This document shows positions 37,108 to 50,031 of a stretch of DNA of 64,000 bases, piece by piece. The notes below the pieces were generated by a model. The model was given only the letters and a program-made list of their open reading frames with translations, did no database searches and was not told the DNA's origin. Made by a program: the position numbers and the translations under genes. Within the stretch, counting starts at the first letter, position 1, and the number at the start of each line of letters is the position of its first letter. Source of the DNA: Rotaria macrura (lineage: Eukaryota; Rotifera; Eurotatoria; Philodinida; Philodinidae); NCBI GenBank assembly GCA_900239685.1, contig OENT01000445.1, positions 1 to 64,000 on the forward strand, given 5' to 3'.

Positions 37108-38934
37108 ATAATGCCATTTTTATGTTTTATGAAATGGGTTGAATATTTTCTACTATTTTATGAAACATGCACTTTCATCTATACTTAATGGTGAGCGTAA
37201 TTGAATTACACACGTATGTAATAAAAAACACTTATTATCTTTTATTATCAGATATTGTCGCATATATTAAAAGTATATCGATGTGATCGTTTTCAATAAA
37301 ACATTTTACGAAAAGTATCATCCTACCTCTGTTTGATTATTCATCATCTCTTTTATCGTTACTCTCGCTAATATCCGTTCCCTCTCATTCCATGATCAAT
37401 ATTATCTGTTTCATGTCATATTGTTTTCTCTCTTATATGAGTATATGTTCTACTATAGTGAAAGTGAGAGTTTCTGGCCCATAGAAGACAAATTAAACAA
37501 CAATCTTCTGAAATCGGCACTACCTCCGTCAAACTTGCTGCAGAGCGATCTTTGCTCACTTGGAAAGACAATAGTAACAATGTACACTACTGATATTGCG
37601 ATGATACCAAAAATCCTCTCTCAGAGGTACTAGAAGCCAACCCATTGTATACTTGAATTAGTTTGATTTCTTTTATATATTATTATTAAAATCATAGGCT
37701 GCTTTTACTAAGGGCAAAGCTACAATCTAAAACTCAATTATATACGTGCAGGTTCTGCCCGATCTCCATCTGATTTTTCTTTATTTTTATTGTTGAAGAG
37801 TGCATTTCGAAATAATCCTTCTTTTTCATACCCCTCGCTGCGAGACCTGAAAGTACCACTGATATTTTCTGGGCAATGTTATAGGTCAATTTCTCATTAT
37901 TATTTTAAGTTCCATTTGTCAAATAGATTTTGTGTTGAATAAACAGCTGAAGACATTGCCTTGTGGTCATTTCTTTCATGAACAATGTGTCTTTCAGTGG
38001 CTACTGACCCCAGCTATTTGTCGCGTGTGTCGTCGAAATATTTAGAGTTTGCTTAAACGTTCTGAGAACGCTATTGGAAATTTTATAAACCAATTAACAT
38101 TCAAAAGTTCTTTTTGCAAGCGGGAAACAACTGGAATCAGATTCTTTTGATTTCAGTGATTTTGTTTGATTTTCGCTGATTTTTCAAAATTTTTATAATG
38201 GAATTTTTATTTGAATACAATATTCTTATTCTCAATACTATTAACGGGAATCTAGCTGAAATTTTAATTTTAATTGTTTAAACCTTTAGTGATGAAATGC
38301 TTATTATAATCTACTGTATTTAATAAGATCCAACGTTGTAAATGGTTTAATAAGTTACGTTTCACACTTTTTCAATATCCACATACGTTTTTATAGTATT
38401 GTTTTTCAAAAGTTACATGAGTTGCATGCCAGTTAAATGAGTTTCGTAATTCTGAGTTTAGTATGTGGGTGTGATTATTCGTGTCTTTGGAACTATTATA
38501 AGCGCCCTGTCATAAATACAGCAACCCATACGCTATACCTGTACTCATATCCACGCTCTCGTTCGTCATCGAATAAAAAAAATGTGACTGGCTTCCTTCT
38601 ATCGAAGAAATAACACCAACTGAATGTCTCCCTTCATTAGCTGCTGATATGCAAAGCGAATTTCATTTTTCGAAGCACATACTAAAATAAAATGTCTATT
38701 TTATGAGTCACAACGAGCAGCGACTGTCGTACTTAAATGAATCTTACATACGACACATTTTATCTCAGTCTGCAGAACAAAGTTCGTCAACAATTCTGCA
38801 ATCTTTTTTTTTTATATCAACACTCGTGTTACCAATAACTACTAGGGTAATTCCTATGTGGTCAAAATGAGCGGTAGCACTTAAACTTTGAAATATTTTA
38901 AGAAAGTAGTTAAAGTTAAAGCGATCCATCACAG
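37108..38934. other. Spacer
   Basis: No supported gene. A TATGTGGGTGTGA tract lies at 38462-38474, with a looser CA-rich stretch (CTCATATCCACGCTC) near 38545-38560. Confidence 0.4.
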
Positions 38935-39240
38935 GGTGACAAGCAACGAAAAATAACGCTTAAAATAGGTTAAAAACAGCACATTTTTACGATTTATATT
39001 TCGCTCGAAATATAACACATATTTTTTGCAAATTAGTGACCTCGTATAGGAATGACAGCTATAATACATAGACGCAGGTTGTTTATAAATCATCAATCAC
39101 CCCAAGACTACTGACTATAGATGACGTTCCCCTAAAGGGTCACATATTTTAACAAGAAAACCCGTTAAATTTCTAACGAAATAAAAATCGTAAAAATGTG
39201 TGGTTATTACACTTTCACGAGTTATTTTTCGTTGCCTATC
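38935..39240. mobile_element. Inverted-repeat element (MITE-like), about 300 bp
   Basis: The left arm, about 38943-39003, contains GCAACGAAAAATAAC and ACACATTTTTACGAT. Its reverse complement is found at about 39177-39236, with roughly 80 percent identity by eye over 60 bases. The interior of about 175 bases has no coding frame. It is the first of several adjacent elements. Confidence 0.6.
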
Positions 39241-39469
39241 TGACTGGAATATCTTACACTTTCAAGTTAAAGTAATTATGTCTTATCTTCAAGTTCATAG
39301 TTTAAAGTTTACAATATTCTACTCTAACTCGTAATTTTTAAAGTATGGTTAAAGTTCTACTCCTACACTTAGCATTGTAAAAGAGGAAATTCATCAGCAT
39401 ATGTTCCGGTTTGTGAAATACTACCTTCTTTTACTGGATGTCAATAATGAAGAACACTAATTGCAATAA

Positions 39470-39722
39470 ACAAGGGAGGTAAAAAGTTCTGGGACATCGA
39501 AAAATGCTTCTCAAAAACTTCATTTTTTGTTTGAATTCAATATCTCACATATTATGAGTGTTATTTATGATAAGGCTTCTCTATGATATTATAATATGAC
39601 GTAGCACAATATAGAAGCCTAATAATAAAAACAACTTATAATATGTAAGAAACTGAATTCGAACAAAAAATGAAGTTTTTGAGAAGTATTTTTCAATGTC
39701 CCAGAACTTTTGCCTCCCTTGT
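39470..39722. mobile_element. Inverted-repeat element with near-perfect 68-bp ends
   Basis: The left end ACAAGGGAGGTAAAAAGTTC at 39470 is mirrored by the right end finishing at 39722. Arms of about 68 bases include TTCTGGGACAT and CTCAAAAACTTCATTTTTTG and differ at only a few sites. The interior is about 115 bases. High arm identity suggests a fairly young MITE; no transposase is encoded. The frame at 39670 reads through the right arm and is not a gene. Confidence 0.8.
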
Positions 39723-39724
39723 AC

Positions 39725-39930
39725 ACGGTAAAAAAGGGTTTATGAATTCGCAACGGGACACAAACCTTTTTTCCGTTTCTGAAATATCTGATAAACACTT
39801 TTTCAAAATCATAAACGGAAAAAACCGTGTATTATGTTTGAAGTATACGAGTAAAAAGGGTTTATACCCAGTTGCAAATTCATAAACGCGTTTTTGGTTT
39901 AATTCCCTATAAAAACGTTTCTTTCGCTTC
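39725..39930 (+). repeat. Dispersed repeat, copy 2 (inverse of 18985-19185)
   Basis: It begins within a few bases of the preceding element. GGGTTTATGAATTCGCAACGGG near the left end is mirrored by TTGCAAATTCATAAACGCG near the right. The whole unit matches the reverse complement of the copy at 18985-19185. Confidence 0.65.
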
Positions 39931-40327
39931 TTATTCTGCCGATATGTTTTGCAGTGTAGTGTATTGAGAGTAGAATTAGAACAACGGACAACTATTAAAA
40001 ATTCAGCCGTGTTACATAATCATACTGCAGTAAACTTCAGTCTTCTGGGTATGCCAGACTTAGTATATTAGGAGATAGAGAGAGAAAGACAATACAAAGG
40101 TATTTTTCATAATCGGTTATGATCAAACGGGGCGTGAATATGAGTCTTCTGTTAACCCTTTGGTCGCCGATATAAGAGAGAGAAAAACATAGTTGAGAAA
40201 TTCATTATAAGAGTTAGTTTTTGATTGAGTTTCACAGATTTCTACGATATAATGTCAAATCTTGTATAAGATATGAAAATCTTTGAAGAAGTCCATGAGA
40301 AACAGTCCAAAACTGTATTCAGTACAG

Positions 40328-40553
40328 TTAGGGATGTGCGGTTTTACACTGAACGGTGTAATACTGACAGTGAGAACGGTGAAACTGAGGTCAGTGTAGC
40401 GGCACTGACATCTATCCTAATTTCTGTTGACTATACAATCTGCATGCAGAATATTGTACTTTTAGGTGTAAATTGAGGTCAGTGGGGGCCAGTGTCAGTG
40501 CATCGGTGCCTCGGTGACACTGCTAATCAGTATACCGACACTGCCATCCATAG
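40328..40553. mobile_element. Possible hAT-like MITE remnant
   Basis: TAGGGATGTGCGGTTTTACA at the left and, on the opposite strand, TATGGATGGCAGTGTCGG at the right resemble the short G-rich ends of hAT elements. The interior is rich in GTCAGTG and ACTGAC motifs. A clear 8-base target duplication was not found, so this is tentative. Confidence 0.3.
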
Positions 40554-40999
40554 GTAAAGTCGTAGGGAGTATCATTCAGTTTTTTTTGCACGCTATTCAG
40601 TATTGCTCCAAACATAACATACCCTTTGAAGGGTATGATTATTGTCATTTGGAGGAACTAAAGGCGAAAAATGTCTGGATAACAGTCACAATGAATTAGC
40701 ATTCAATGGCTATCCAGCATGTATTTTCTTCGCACCGCACCTTATAATAAGTTCTCGAATAAAATCTAATTTAAATTTGAAAAGTTGAAAGTGTTTTGAT
40801 GCTTGATATTTTTGAATAAAGTATAACTATTGAGAGCCAACAGATCGATTATATAGCTATAGAGTTTCCTCTACCATGCGATTATTTCTCGAACGGATTC
40901 CGAAAAATTTATCTGCATATCAAGTTTTTCTATGATACTCTTGTTTTCATTGTATTCTTTTATACATAATGGTTTGAGAATTTCTTTACTGGTCTTTTA

Positions 41000-42495
41000 G
41001 CTTCTTTTTTCTATTGGTACTATTGAGGAATTCTGCACACATCATAGCTATTATACTTGCAGTATGTTGTACAGACTGCTCTCCTCACTGCAATTTTCCT
41101 TGAAATTTCGGAAAACCAGAATGATTCTGTTTTACAGTGTTACAAGCGCCACTCGAGCGTCAATACAAAGTCCGAAATAGCTGTGGACTTGAGTACCAAT
41201 TATCCACGTGAAGAATATTACCCTTTTCAAGATACTTTTCTATTAATTTCATAACTATTGAATCAGAGTTACCAAGTTTTGAGGTTGCCATTATTTCAGT
41301 AGTACTCCCAGTATAGATGATGAAATCCAAAACATATCCAGTTAAACAGTCACATATAAGATATAATTTGATTTCATATCAATTTCTTTTCGAAGGAATA
41401 TACTGTTTGAATGCCGGATGAACCTTGAAAAGTACCAAGCTTTTATTAACCGAAAGATTCAGATAAGCACGAAAGGTGTTCGAAAATTTTCTTCCTATGT
41501 TACATACAATTCAATTTTATTTTTAACAATCGATCGACTTGGGTTTGCTCAGTATTATCACTGAAATGTAGATATCGTAGTATAGCTGTGTATCGATGAG
41601 GTAAGAATAATTCGTTAAAACTAGGTGTTTTTATTAGTCTGTCATACTGAAAAAATTGGTGCGATACCGAACCCAAACGAGTACTGTGAACGAAAAAATA
41701 GTTTTCGTACTTACTATGGAACCTAAACGATTTCGATTTCGTTGCAATTATTTGAAAAATTTCAAATTCGGTGTAGACCACAACGAAAAACTTGAAAGAC
41801 TGTTCTAAGTCAATAACAATCAATTTTAGTTAGTCAAAGTTTTGTACGCAACCTTTTGAGGTTTTCGTATTGTCTTCCCAAATGGTCCCGTACGCTGCAA
41901 TAGAATTTTTATGATTACAGAACCATTTGGGAAGACAATAAGAAACCCTGAAAAGGTTGCATACAAAACTTTGACTGACTAAAATTGATTGATATTGACT
42001 TAGAACAGTCTTTCAAGTTTTTCGTAGTGGTCTGCACCGAATTTGAAATGGTTCAAATAATTGCAACGAAATCGAAATTGTTTAGGTTCCATAGTATGCA
42101 CGAAATCTTTTTTTCGTTCACAGTACTCTTTTGGGTGCGGTATCGCACCATTTTTTTTCAGTGGTGGTACAAATTTCTCCAATCGACAATCATTCCTAAC
42201 GATTCATCGTCAAAGTATAAACACAAAAAGTTCATAGGAGTATCGCCGTTCAATTTTCGTGGAACTATCGAAGTTTAACCACTGCTAGTAGAACTAAACG
42301 CTAGTTTATTTGGACGAAACTGTCATGTTATCCATGTTTCATCATAAACTAGAACTACTAGTTACGAAGAATCATCATCAGAGTTACTGCTTTAGTCAAT
42401 TGAATGTGTTGTAGCTTCAGAACCTGATTCAGAATTCGACTAAATTTCATCTTCTTCCTCCTCTAATAATCGACATCTACGAGTTGTCATTTTTA
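41000..42495 (-). pseudogene. piggyBac-family transposase relic
   Basis: Read on the minus strand, the order is that of a piggyBac transposase. An acidic N-terminus (MTTRRCRLLEEEEDEI) starts near 42490, followed by FLCLYFDDESLGMIVD near 42240, ILRYLHFSDN and DRLLKIKL near 41520-41590, and a catalytic-core stretch with LICDCLTGYVLDF near 41340-41360. HVDNWYSSPQLF follows near 41180-41210, its Asp codon at 41202-41204. The Asp residues of the DDE core are recognisable. Stop codons and frame changes, including a TGA just before YEIKLY and another after LFRTLY, disable it. A 517-bp fold-back element interrupts the N-terminal third. The family is well supported; the element's own ends were not located. 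Confidence 0.8.
41646..42162. mobile_element. Fold-back element inserted in the piggyBac relic
   Basis: It begins ACTGAAAAAATTGGTGCGAT at 41646 and ends with the inverted counterpart, ...TTTTTTTTCAGT at 42162. Arms of about 220 bases mirror each other across a centre near 41905, with roughly 85-90 percent identity by eye. Shared inner blocks are CAACCTTTT, CAATTTTAGT and CTTGAAAGACTGTTCTAAGT. piggyBac coding similarity stops at its left edge and resumes beyond its right edge, showing it is a later insertion. Frames starting at 41823 (-) and 41985 (+) are mirror images from the two arms, not genes. Confidence 0.75.
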
Positions 42496-42499
42496 TGAA

Positions 42500-43141
42500 A
42501 CAAATTGAAGTAAAGTTTCGATATGCTGCTGTGGGCGATTACTGTTTATTAACCTACTTGTGATATTAGATGAGTTACTTATGAAAATGATCAGTATATA
42601 AACTTGTCTTGTATAAGAACGAACGTCCTCGACTATATTCGACTTAGACAAAGAGAGAAAAAAAGAATACAACATGAAAGAAAATGTACTGAAGTGATTC
42701 GGAAATATAGAAAAAGAGACAAAGACATGGTTTGTGTGCTTCTCAGACATTATAAAGGAAAGTAACAAAACATGAATAAAAGATAACCGTATGTACAAAA
42801 AACTGACTGATCGCTACACATACCTATTTGAAGTCGGGATTCTGGACTATACCATTATGAAATGATCGCATCACAAACAGCAGCTGTGTGATGCTTATTT
42901 CTATGCAAACTGGTCTAAAAGTCATTCACTACAACTGATTACATTAGGTTTAGACACTAATAAAATCCATGGCGTTTATAAACGGTGGCGATGATCAGAA
43001 GATTCATCCATACCCACACCGATTTCCTTCATACTAAATTGTATAGCTGTGCGTCAAAAAATTGATTATAGCATTGAAGTGATGTTTTCAATTTATTCAT
43101 TTTTAGGGCTGGTAAGATCCCCAAAACAACCAACAACAACT
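42500..43141. other. Spacer upstream of the calpain gene
   Basis: No supported gene. A CCATACCCACACC tract lies at 43009-43020. A possible acceptor (TTTTTAG) near 43100 could belong to an upstream calpain exon. Confidence 0.35.
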
Positions 43142-46100
43142 ATGGCAGTATTTCAGAGATTTTCATCTGTTACAGTGCTTTCGTTGAGTGTCACTCAACA
43201 GCAGGAGCAATGTGAAATAGATGCCCAATGTCAATTTATCGATATCATGCACTATTGTCACCAGGTGAATGCATCATTGATAATACTTTTATAGTTACAT
43301 AAGCAAACATATATCGATCCTTTTTAGAATAAAATTCACTTCGTTGACGATCAGTTTCCGCCATTGACTCGCTCATTGGGTAACGAATCAACAGTTGTTT
43401 CTCAGTGGTTACGAATTCGTGAAATATCCTCATCGAATGATGATGTGAATACTACATGGACAATCATGTCAAATCCATGTCCAAATGATATTCAACAAGG
43501 TTATTTGGGTAACTGTTGGTTTATGACTGCATTGGCACTCATCACAGAACGACCTCGCATTCTTTCTCACATTGTTTTGACACAAGAAGTAAATCAACAA
43601 GGCGTTTATCTAGTTCACTTATGTCACAATGGATTGTGGAAAACAGTCGTAATTGATGATTGTTTTCCATGTACGTCACGTAAACAACTTGCGTATGCAC
43701 AGGTCAGACAATCGTATGCAGAGGACTTCTTTGAAGATCAAAATTTTAGGCTAGGCGTCGACAGCTATTCGTTCCATTGATTGAAAAGGCATGCGCAAAA
43801 ATGTGGGGTTCTTACAACAATTTATATGCCGGCCATCTGACTGAAGCATTACAACTTTTAACGGGGACACCATCTGATGAGATTAAGCTACAGAGTAAGG
43901 CTAATCGGGACAACGATACGAATGATCTACTGTGGGCCAAACTCGTCTCGGCATGCGAAGCCAAGTTCGTTGATCGACGTTTTTCTGAATTCAACTTTAG
44001 TAGTGGGCAAACAGCCTTTTTTGACAAAAGCTTTATAGCGAACAAATTTTACTTTAGTGTTCGGCTAAGGATAATGGATATACATTTCATAAACGGTTGA
44101 GTAAGAATACTTCTTTGTTAGTAAAGTAAACTCAAATTCGATGTTACCATCGTTCTTAATTTTGCTTTATCTCAAGATTTTCATTTGCAGATCAGTAATC
44201 AAGTTGTTTTTTGTCAAACTATGACATTATTGTAGGAAAATTTGTCTTTTTTTGTAGTCTTTTGATTGGTGCAACGACCGGAAATACGAATGTACCAGCC
44301 AAGGAATATGCTCGTGTTCAACTGAACAATAATCATGTGTTTTCGATCCTCGCATCTCATTCTCTATCGATGACAGAACGGTTTCTCCTAATTAGAGATC
44401 CTCATGCTATCTCGAAGTACACAGATGAACTCATATTTCCTGATGTACTTGATCAACTCCAAATCGTAAAAGAAGCCAAAGCAATAAATGGTTCCTTTTG
44501 GATTTCTTGGTCGGCATTTCAAAAGTTTTTCTCTAAATTGACTATTTCTGCGTATTCCGATCATTTATTCGACGTTCGATATCAAGGTCAATTTACCAGA
44601 CACGCTGCTCAAACTGTACAAGCCTACTATTTTCACTTGGAAACGTAAGATGTTTTTCTATTTCACACTCTAGAATTTTCTTTGACAAGATTAGGAGAGA
44701 CTTTTCAAGCCCTCGCGATTCTCTGGCTTTCAATAAAATTTCGATTGAGGAGAGTGTTTTAAAAAATGCTGTAAAATCGCTCGTAAGTAGACACCGTCGG
44801 TACCGAATAAAATGTTCATTATTCTGCGACGCTCACAAACATGGTACGCTTTAGTTTCAACCAGATCAACGTAATTTCGACTGTTTCTCGCGTCATCTAT
44901 AAGCATTTGTCTATTCTTCATATGCTTCTTTGTTACTGACAGTATCTACTTTTTTTCTTTTTTGACAACATTGTCCCGATATTGATACCACCAACCGCTG
45001 ACCTTCCTTCCCTCATTCCTCCCTATTGTTTCGGTTTCTTCTACTTTCTATATATAAGCTTAGGTTGAATGTGAAATAGTCACATTTCGGATACTAGAAG
45101 TGGCTAAATAAACATCACCGAGAGTGGCGGTAAGCTACTCCTTACAGTTAGTCACCACAAACGTTACGTAAGCTAAATATGAGTTGATATGCTATCTTGA
45201 ACTCATTCAACATAAAACCATTCGTAGACATCATCGTTCAGAGTTAGATTTCTGTTGTCTTTGATTTTTCTTTTCATGTCCTTGTTCTAATTGTTCTCAT
45301 AGTCAGCTGTTTTCGTCGCGATGGTTGATCCTATTTTAGATGAAGCCAAGAGGAATGTTGCATTTTTTGTCAACTTTCTGTGCATCAAATCATCATTCTT
45401 ATCCTTCAACAAATGATATTATGTATTCCAAGTCAAATTATGATGTTTCACTGATATTTGTTCTCGCATAAGGCTGATATTGATCAAGAATATATTTTAT
45501 TTATTCTTCTCACAGAGCTGATTTATACGAATATGCGAGATAATGCCACTGACTACATCTAGTCGACAACCATGCTCACGCACAAGGAATTTATTCATAA
45601 ATATAGGTCGAAAAACTCATCACATTCAGAATCGCAGATACACCCTTAGAAGAGTTCTACTTTGTTACGTGACATTACCGACACTTCTTCAGATGTAGGT
45701 CGCTTGATTTCATTCACTCTCTCTATCATTGTGCACGCGCTGGTGATTTCCCATCTCACCTCGATGCACATTTTCCTTTCGTTTTGTACGTAGTGTCACT
45801 ATCTGAAAAAAGATTGCTCCCTCCCTCTCCCTTAATCTGCAAAAATATTCATTTTTTCTAAGCTGAGTTCAAGCGATTTTTCAATTTTTGTTCATTTATC
45901 GTCTTAAAAATTTACCAGCGATTGGTTCTCCTGAAAGTGGTGGATAAGTGTGCTTTTCCGAATGGGGTCACTTCGCAACACATCTGAATGTTTTCGTTCG
46001 AAAATTTTCATCACTGTACTTGAAAGAATTTCCCTCTCTGTTTATGAATGGAAACAGTACTAGTGTTGCTCATAATCTTATTTATAGTCGGTAGCTTTTT

Positions 46101-47456
46101 TTGCATATGAGCCGTGTATGACGGCTACAAACATCTCTTTCAATCATCCAGCCGATGCTTGTAGTTAAGCACATCATAATTTGCAACACAAATTGGTTGC
46201 TAGTATTTTCAAGTGTTCAAAAAGACAGGGATTTTACAGTATACATCTGAAATGAATGATAATTTTCAAAAAGGATCTCTTCTTGAATTGATTGACTTAT
46301 TTAGATCATCAACAATAACAGTGAGCCTTTTTCATCATCGTTCCGATCGAAGAAAATTCTACACTCAACATACACAATCACTCGTACTCTGTGATTTCAC
46401 TGAGAATGCTCAAATTGGCCAACAACAAACTATTTTGTGCAGTGGTCGCAAGGCGTACATCGAATGGACAGGAACATTGCCACAAGGAGCCTATGTACTC
46501 ATTCCATTTTCCACTTCTTATTGGCACCGAGAGAGAAAAGATGATGCTGAGAGCAATTATACGTTAGTCATTCATTCGTCTATTCAATTGGATGTGATGA
46601 TTACTGAGGAATTAGGGAAACTATTGGCCGATTGCCTCATTGCTAATGTCATGAAATACCATCAAATAATAGAAAAGGTATTTAAAAAACACAGTTTACT
46701 TAGGAAATGATCAGCAAAGACAATGTCGAAAGCAACCGAACTAACAGGAAGAATGGCTCTGATACTTCGAAAACCTTGAGTATGTCCGATTAAGTAAAAT
46801 TAAACGAAAGATTGACTAATTTTATCCCATGCGAATCCAAAATTAACGATTACTGCGTATAGATTGCTACTGAAAAATATTGTCAAAAACATCGAGAATT
46901 TTTCTAAAATCTCATCCATTGATCTAGCATTTGATTTATTCTTTCAGTAAATTGACAAATAATTGCCAGTTTTTGAGAAAATGTTTTAATGAATTTCATG
47001 GCAAGCATAAAGAGTTATTCCAACCCGAGTATCAAAATCTTTTGGGGAACACTTTGAATGATATTTTTTGTGAATACCGTTGATTCGAAAATATCTTTTT
47101 TCTTTTCTATCACTTTACAGAGCAATCATCACACTCTCTACTTATCCCAAGACCTTGACTCTCATTTGATTCTAATCGTCGGCGAGAATATATCGACAAC
47201 TCATACGCTCAATGTTGAGATCGACGTATCAAAATCGTTTAATATTCGCCATTCTCGTAATGCGCTCATCACACTCGATTCAGTTCCATCGCAACATCGA
47301 CAAATTCACCTGGTGTCTGAATATATTCATGACATAAACCAACGGGCCAAGTTCGATTATGAATACTTGTGTATGCACATGGCAACCGAACAACGACCTT
47401 CACAACCTGCTATCAATAGAGCCGATGATATACATGCTCCACGGCCAATTCTCTAA
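43142..47456 (+). CDS. CAPN15: Calpain-15 / SOL-like cysteine protease with altered catalytic Asn site
   Basis: Calpain-15 (small optic lobes) is a cytosolic papain-fold protease. Approximate exons are 43142-43264, 43328-43702, 43750-43964, 44258-44644, 46229-46677 and 47121-47456. Domains in order: pre-catalytic FVDDQFPPL, the active-site Cys in QGYLGNCWFMTALA, IEKACAKMWGSY, LLTGTPSDE, the His in NNNHVFSILAS, and a SOL-type C-terminus with SFNIRHSRNALITLDSVPSQHRQ ending HAPRPIL, as in vertebrate calpain-15. The usual Asn-Pro-Trp after the His reads Asp-Pro-His (GAT 44397-44399, CAT 44403-44405), which removes the third catalytic residue and the conserved Trp. The zinc fingers found N-terminally in family members are absent upstream. 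The 1.6-kb intron after 44644 does not match phase with the exon at 46229, so a small exon there may be missed. Start at ATG 43142 is a best guess. Confidence 0.82.
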
Positions 47457-50031
47457 CAATGAAAATCACCAGAAGATCAACGCATAGGCCACAGTACTTG
47501 AGAAAACAGAATAAGATTTCTTGACATTTTCACCACTAGCATTCGAGATTGAAAGGATCCAGTAGTTTGCTGAACTGTGTTTGTTGAGTGGACGCTTTTT
47601 CTTCAATAGAACTTCAACAGTGTGATACGGAAACTGATTTTTCACTTCTGATGAATGTCAATGTGAAATTTTCCATCAACTTCAACTTCGCATCGACACC
47701 ATACCCATACTCTTTTTTTCCTAAGTGAAGAGAGCATGGGGAAAAGCAGACTTCTGTACTTTTTGGTACTTGTTGGCTTTTCTGTTTAACGCGGCAATCA
47801 TTTAAACTATTTCACTATTTTCAGTTAATATCAGTGATGCTCTAATTGTACCAGGTGTAAATAGTTCCGATTAAATAACAGTGGAGACAAATAGATCAAA
47901 TCAAATCATATAGAGCACCAAAACAGTTAAAAGAATACGCAAAAAAAACTTGAGTTTTTTCAATAATCAATGTAGAGCATAGAAGATACATTATTACGTT
48001 TTTTAATAGATCTCCAGCAAAGACCAACTATAGGTTGCTTCTCTAAGGACTGTTGCATATTCTGTGTTATCTGTTGATGAGATAAATCTATCGATTGATG
48101 AAAAAACACCGAAATGAGCCTGATGATTGTCTATTTTCGGTTCACTCTATATTTATATTCTGCATACCTTATTTGAGGAACCTTAAGCCTCCCTACTGAT
48201 AAATTGATGTCATCTAAAAGATGTTCAAATACCATGAACTTTACAGAAGCTGTAGGACTTCTAGTGAAGTAGCTATTACACAATTTTCAACCCAATATCT
48301 TGATGTTTGGGAGAGATATTGATTACACAAAGATCAAAAATAGCTCATTTGGCGACTTGAATTTCTCGGTCTAGGTTTATGTCATATATATCGTTCTTTT
48401 TTGTTTGAAATAGTGTGTCAGGATTCCGGGCATCACATAATTCCTTTCTAAATTCTTATCTTTTTAATGGAAAGAAGCAAGCACAATTTCAATGACTTAA
48501 AACACCCCTGAAAAATGGGGAAACGGATTTCTATTGATGTTATCTTATATGATAATAAAAAAGTTTATTAAAAAAGGACTGTGGTGCCTTGCATCTTGGC
48601 GTGTTTTTTGCAACAATACAAAACATGTCAGTAGAATCTTAGTCAGAATAAAATGTGAAACAAGATAAACCTGTCTTTGCTAATTCTCTTAATTTACAGT
48701 TTAGATCGTCAACAAGGAAATACTCCGAATACATTCCAACTAGACGTTAGTTATAATTGATCTCTGATAGGCCTCTGGATTCTGTCTATCATGATTTGTG
48801 GGAGGCGGTGCGATGGGGCGCAAATTTTCATGCTATATAGTTCAACACTCCTCTCAGATCATGTTCCACAAATGAAATTCGTAACATCAATCTAATCAGT
48901 GAAATTTGGGTTGTGCGTTCGATCTATCATGAGCTGAGTAAAAACGAAAAATATTTCAGGCTTTTAGTTAAAACAGTTTATTTTGCGAATGGGAGATGAA
49001 AAAATTGTTAGAATTGCTTTGCAAAAAAGGAGGCACAAAATAAAACGTTTTTTCGCTAATGAAAGACCAGCTTGTAGGCTATCTCCCTATGTATTTATCT
49101 CCATTTCGAAGCTTCTGAAGAAAATTAACTGTTCCTTTTAGAGCAGGAGGAATTTAGACGGCACTAAGTGTCTATACCTGTGTTGTCCTCTATTCATTTT
49201 GCAGGTTGTCTCTTGTGCTCTGTTGCCGCTCTCGGGCTATTGTGTTCGTCGCCATTGTTGTTGAAGGTCATTATCATACGTATGTACGTATGAAAACTAT
49301 TTCTGAAACTACCCTTTCCATGCCTAGTAATTCATAACTTGTAGTATAAGTGGCTAGGCACCGCTTGAAACAATTATAATCACTTTTACACTCCTGTTCG
49401 AAACCTTTCAGACTTTTAGCATGGTGGAGAAACACGACTGACATCACTTCAAAATGTGTTCTTTTTCAACACCACTTTTGACTTTGTCTAGCACTAAGCT
49501 TGAACTGATTTTACTCTTTTTTCTCAGTTTTCATCTCTCTCTCTAACTCTTGATTGTCTTCTCTTTTTCATAATGGGCCCTGACAAAATTGTGTCTCCGA
49601 TATCTACCTTCAAAATCCGCTCTCACCAAATATTTTCTGTAAAAGAATTTTTATTAAACAGAGGGGAATCAGATATGAATCTTGTTTGAAGATTTTTTAT
49701 AAAAAGAACGCAACGTTAGTGAGCCGTATCCGTCAAACTGGATTCGACCGACTTTTTCAAACACGTGATCGTAATCATGATGCTAGCTCATAGTCCTGCA
49801 ACCTTTTTACATCATCTGCAACGGTTTAGAGGCATTATTATGCATGAAAAATAACGAATATTTATGTGTTATAATGTTCAGAAAGGTCAATTGATGCAGC
49901 ATAATGTCATTATTTTATATTATTCAGCAAGATGAGCATTGTTTCGCATCGGACTTTCTCGGTAGGCTCCAGCTACTACTTAATGCTTATCATAAGAAAA
50001 AAGAAACGAAAAAAATAGAAAAACAGAATGT
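47457..50031. other. Spacer between calpain and VWA genes
   Basis: No supported gene or element. AT-rich with short frames. The two flanking genes converge here. Confidence 0.45.

Noticed and set aside
41500..42278. Paired 107- and 97-codon frames as two related genes
   Set aside because: They are the two arms of the fold-back element plus flanking piggyBac sequence.
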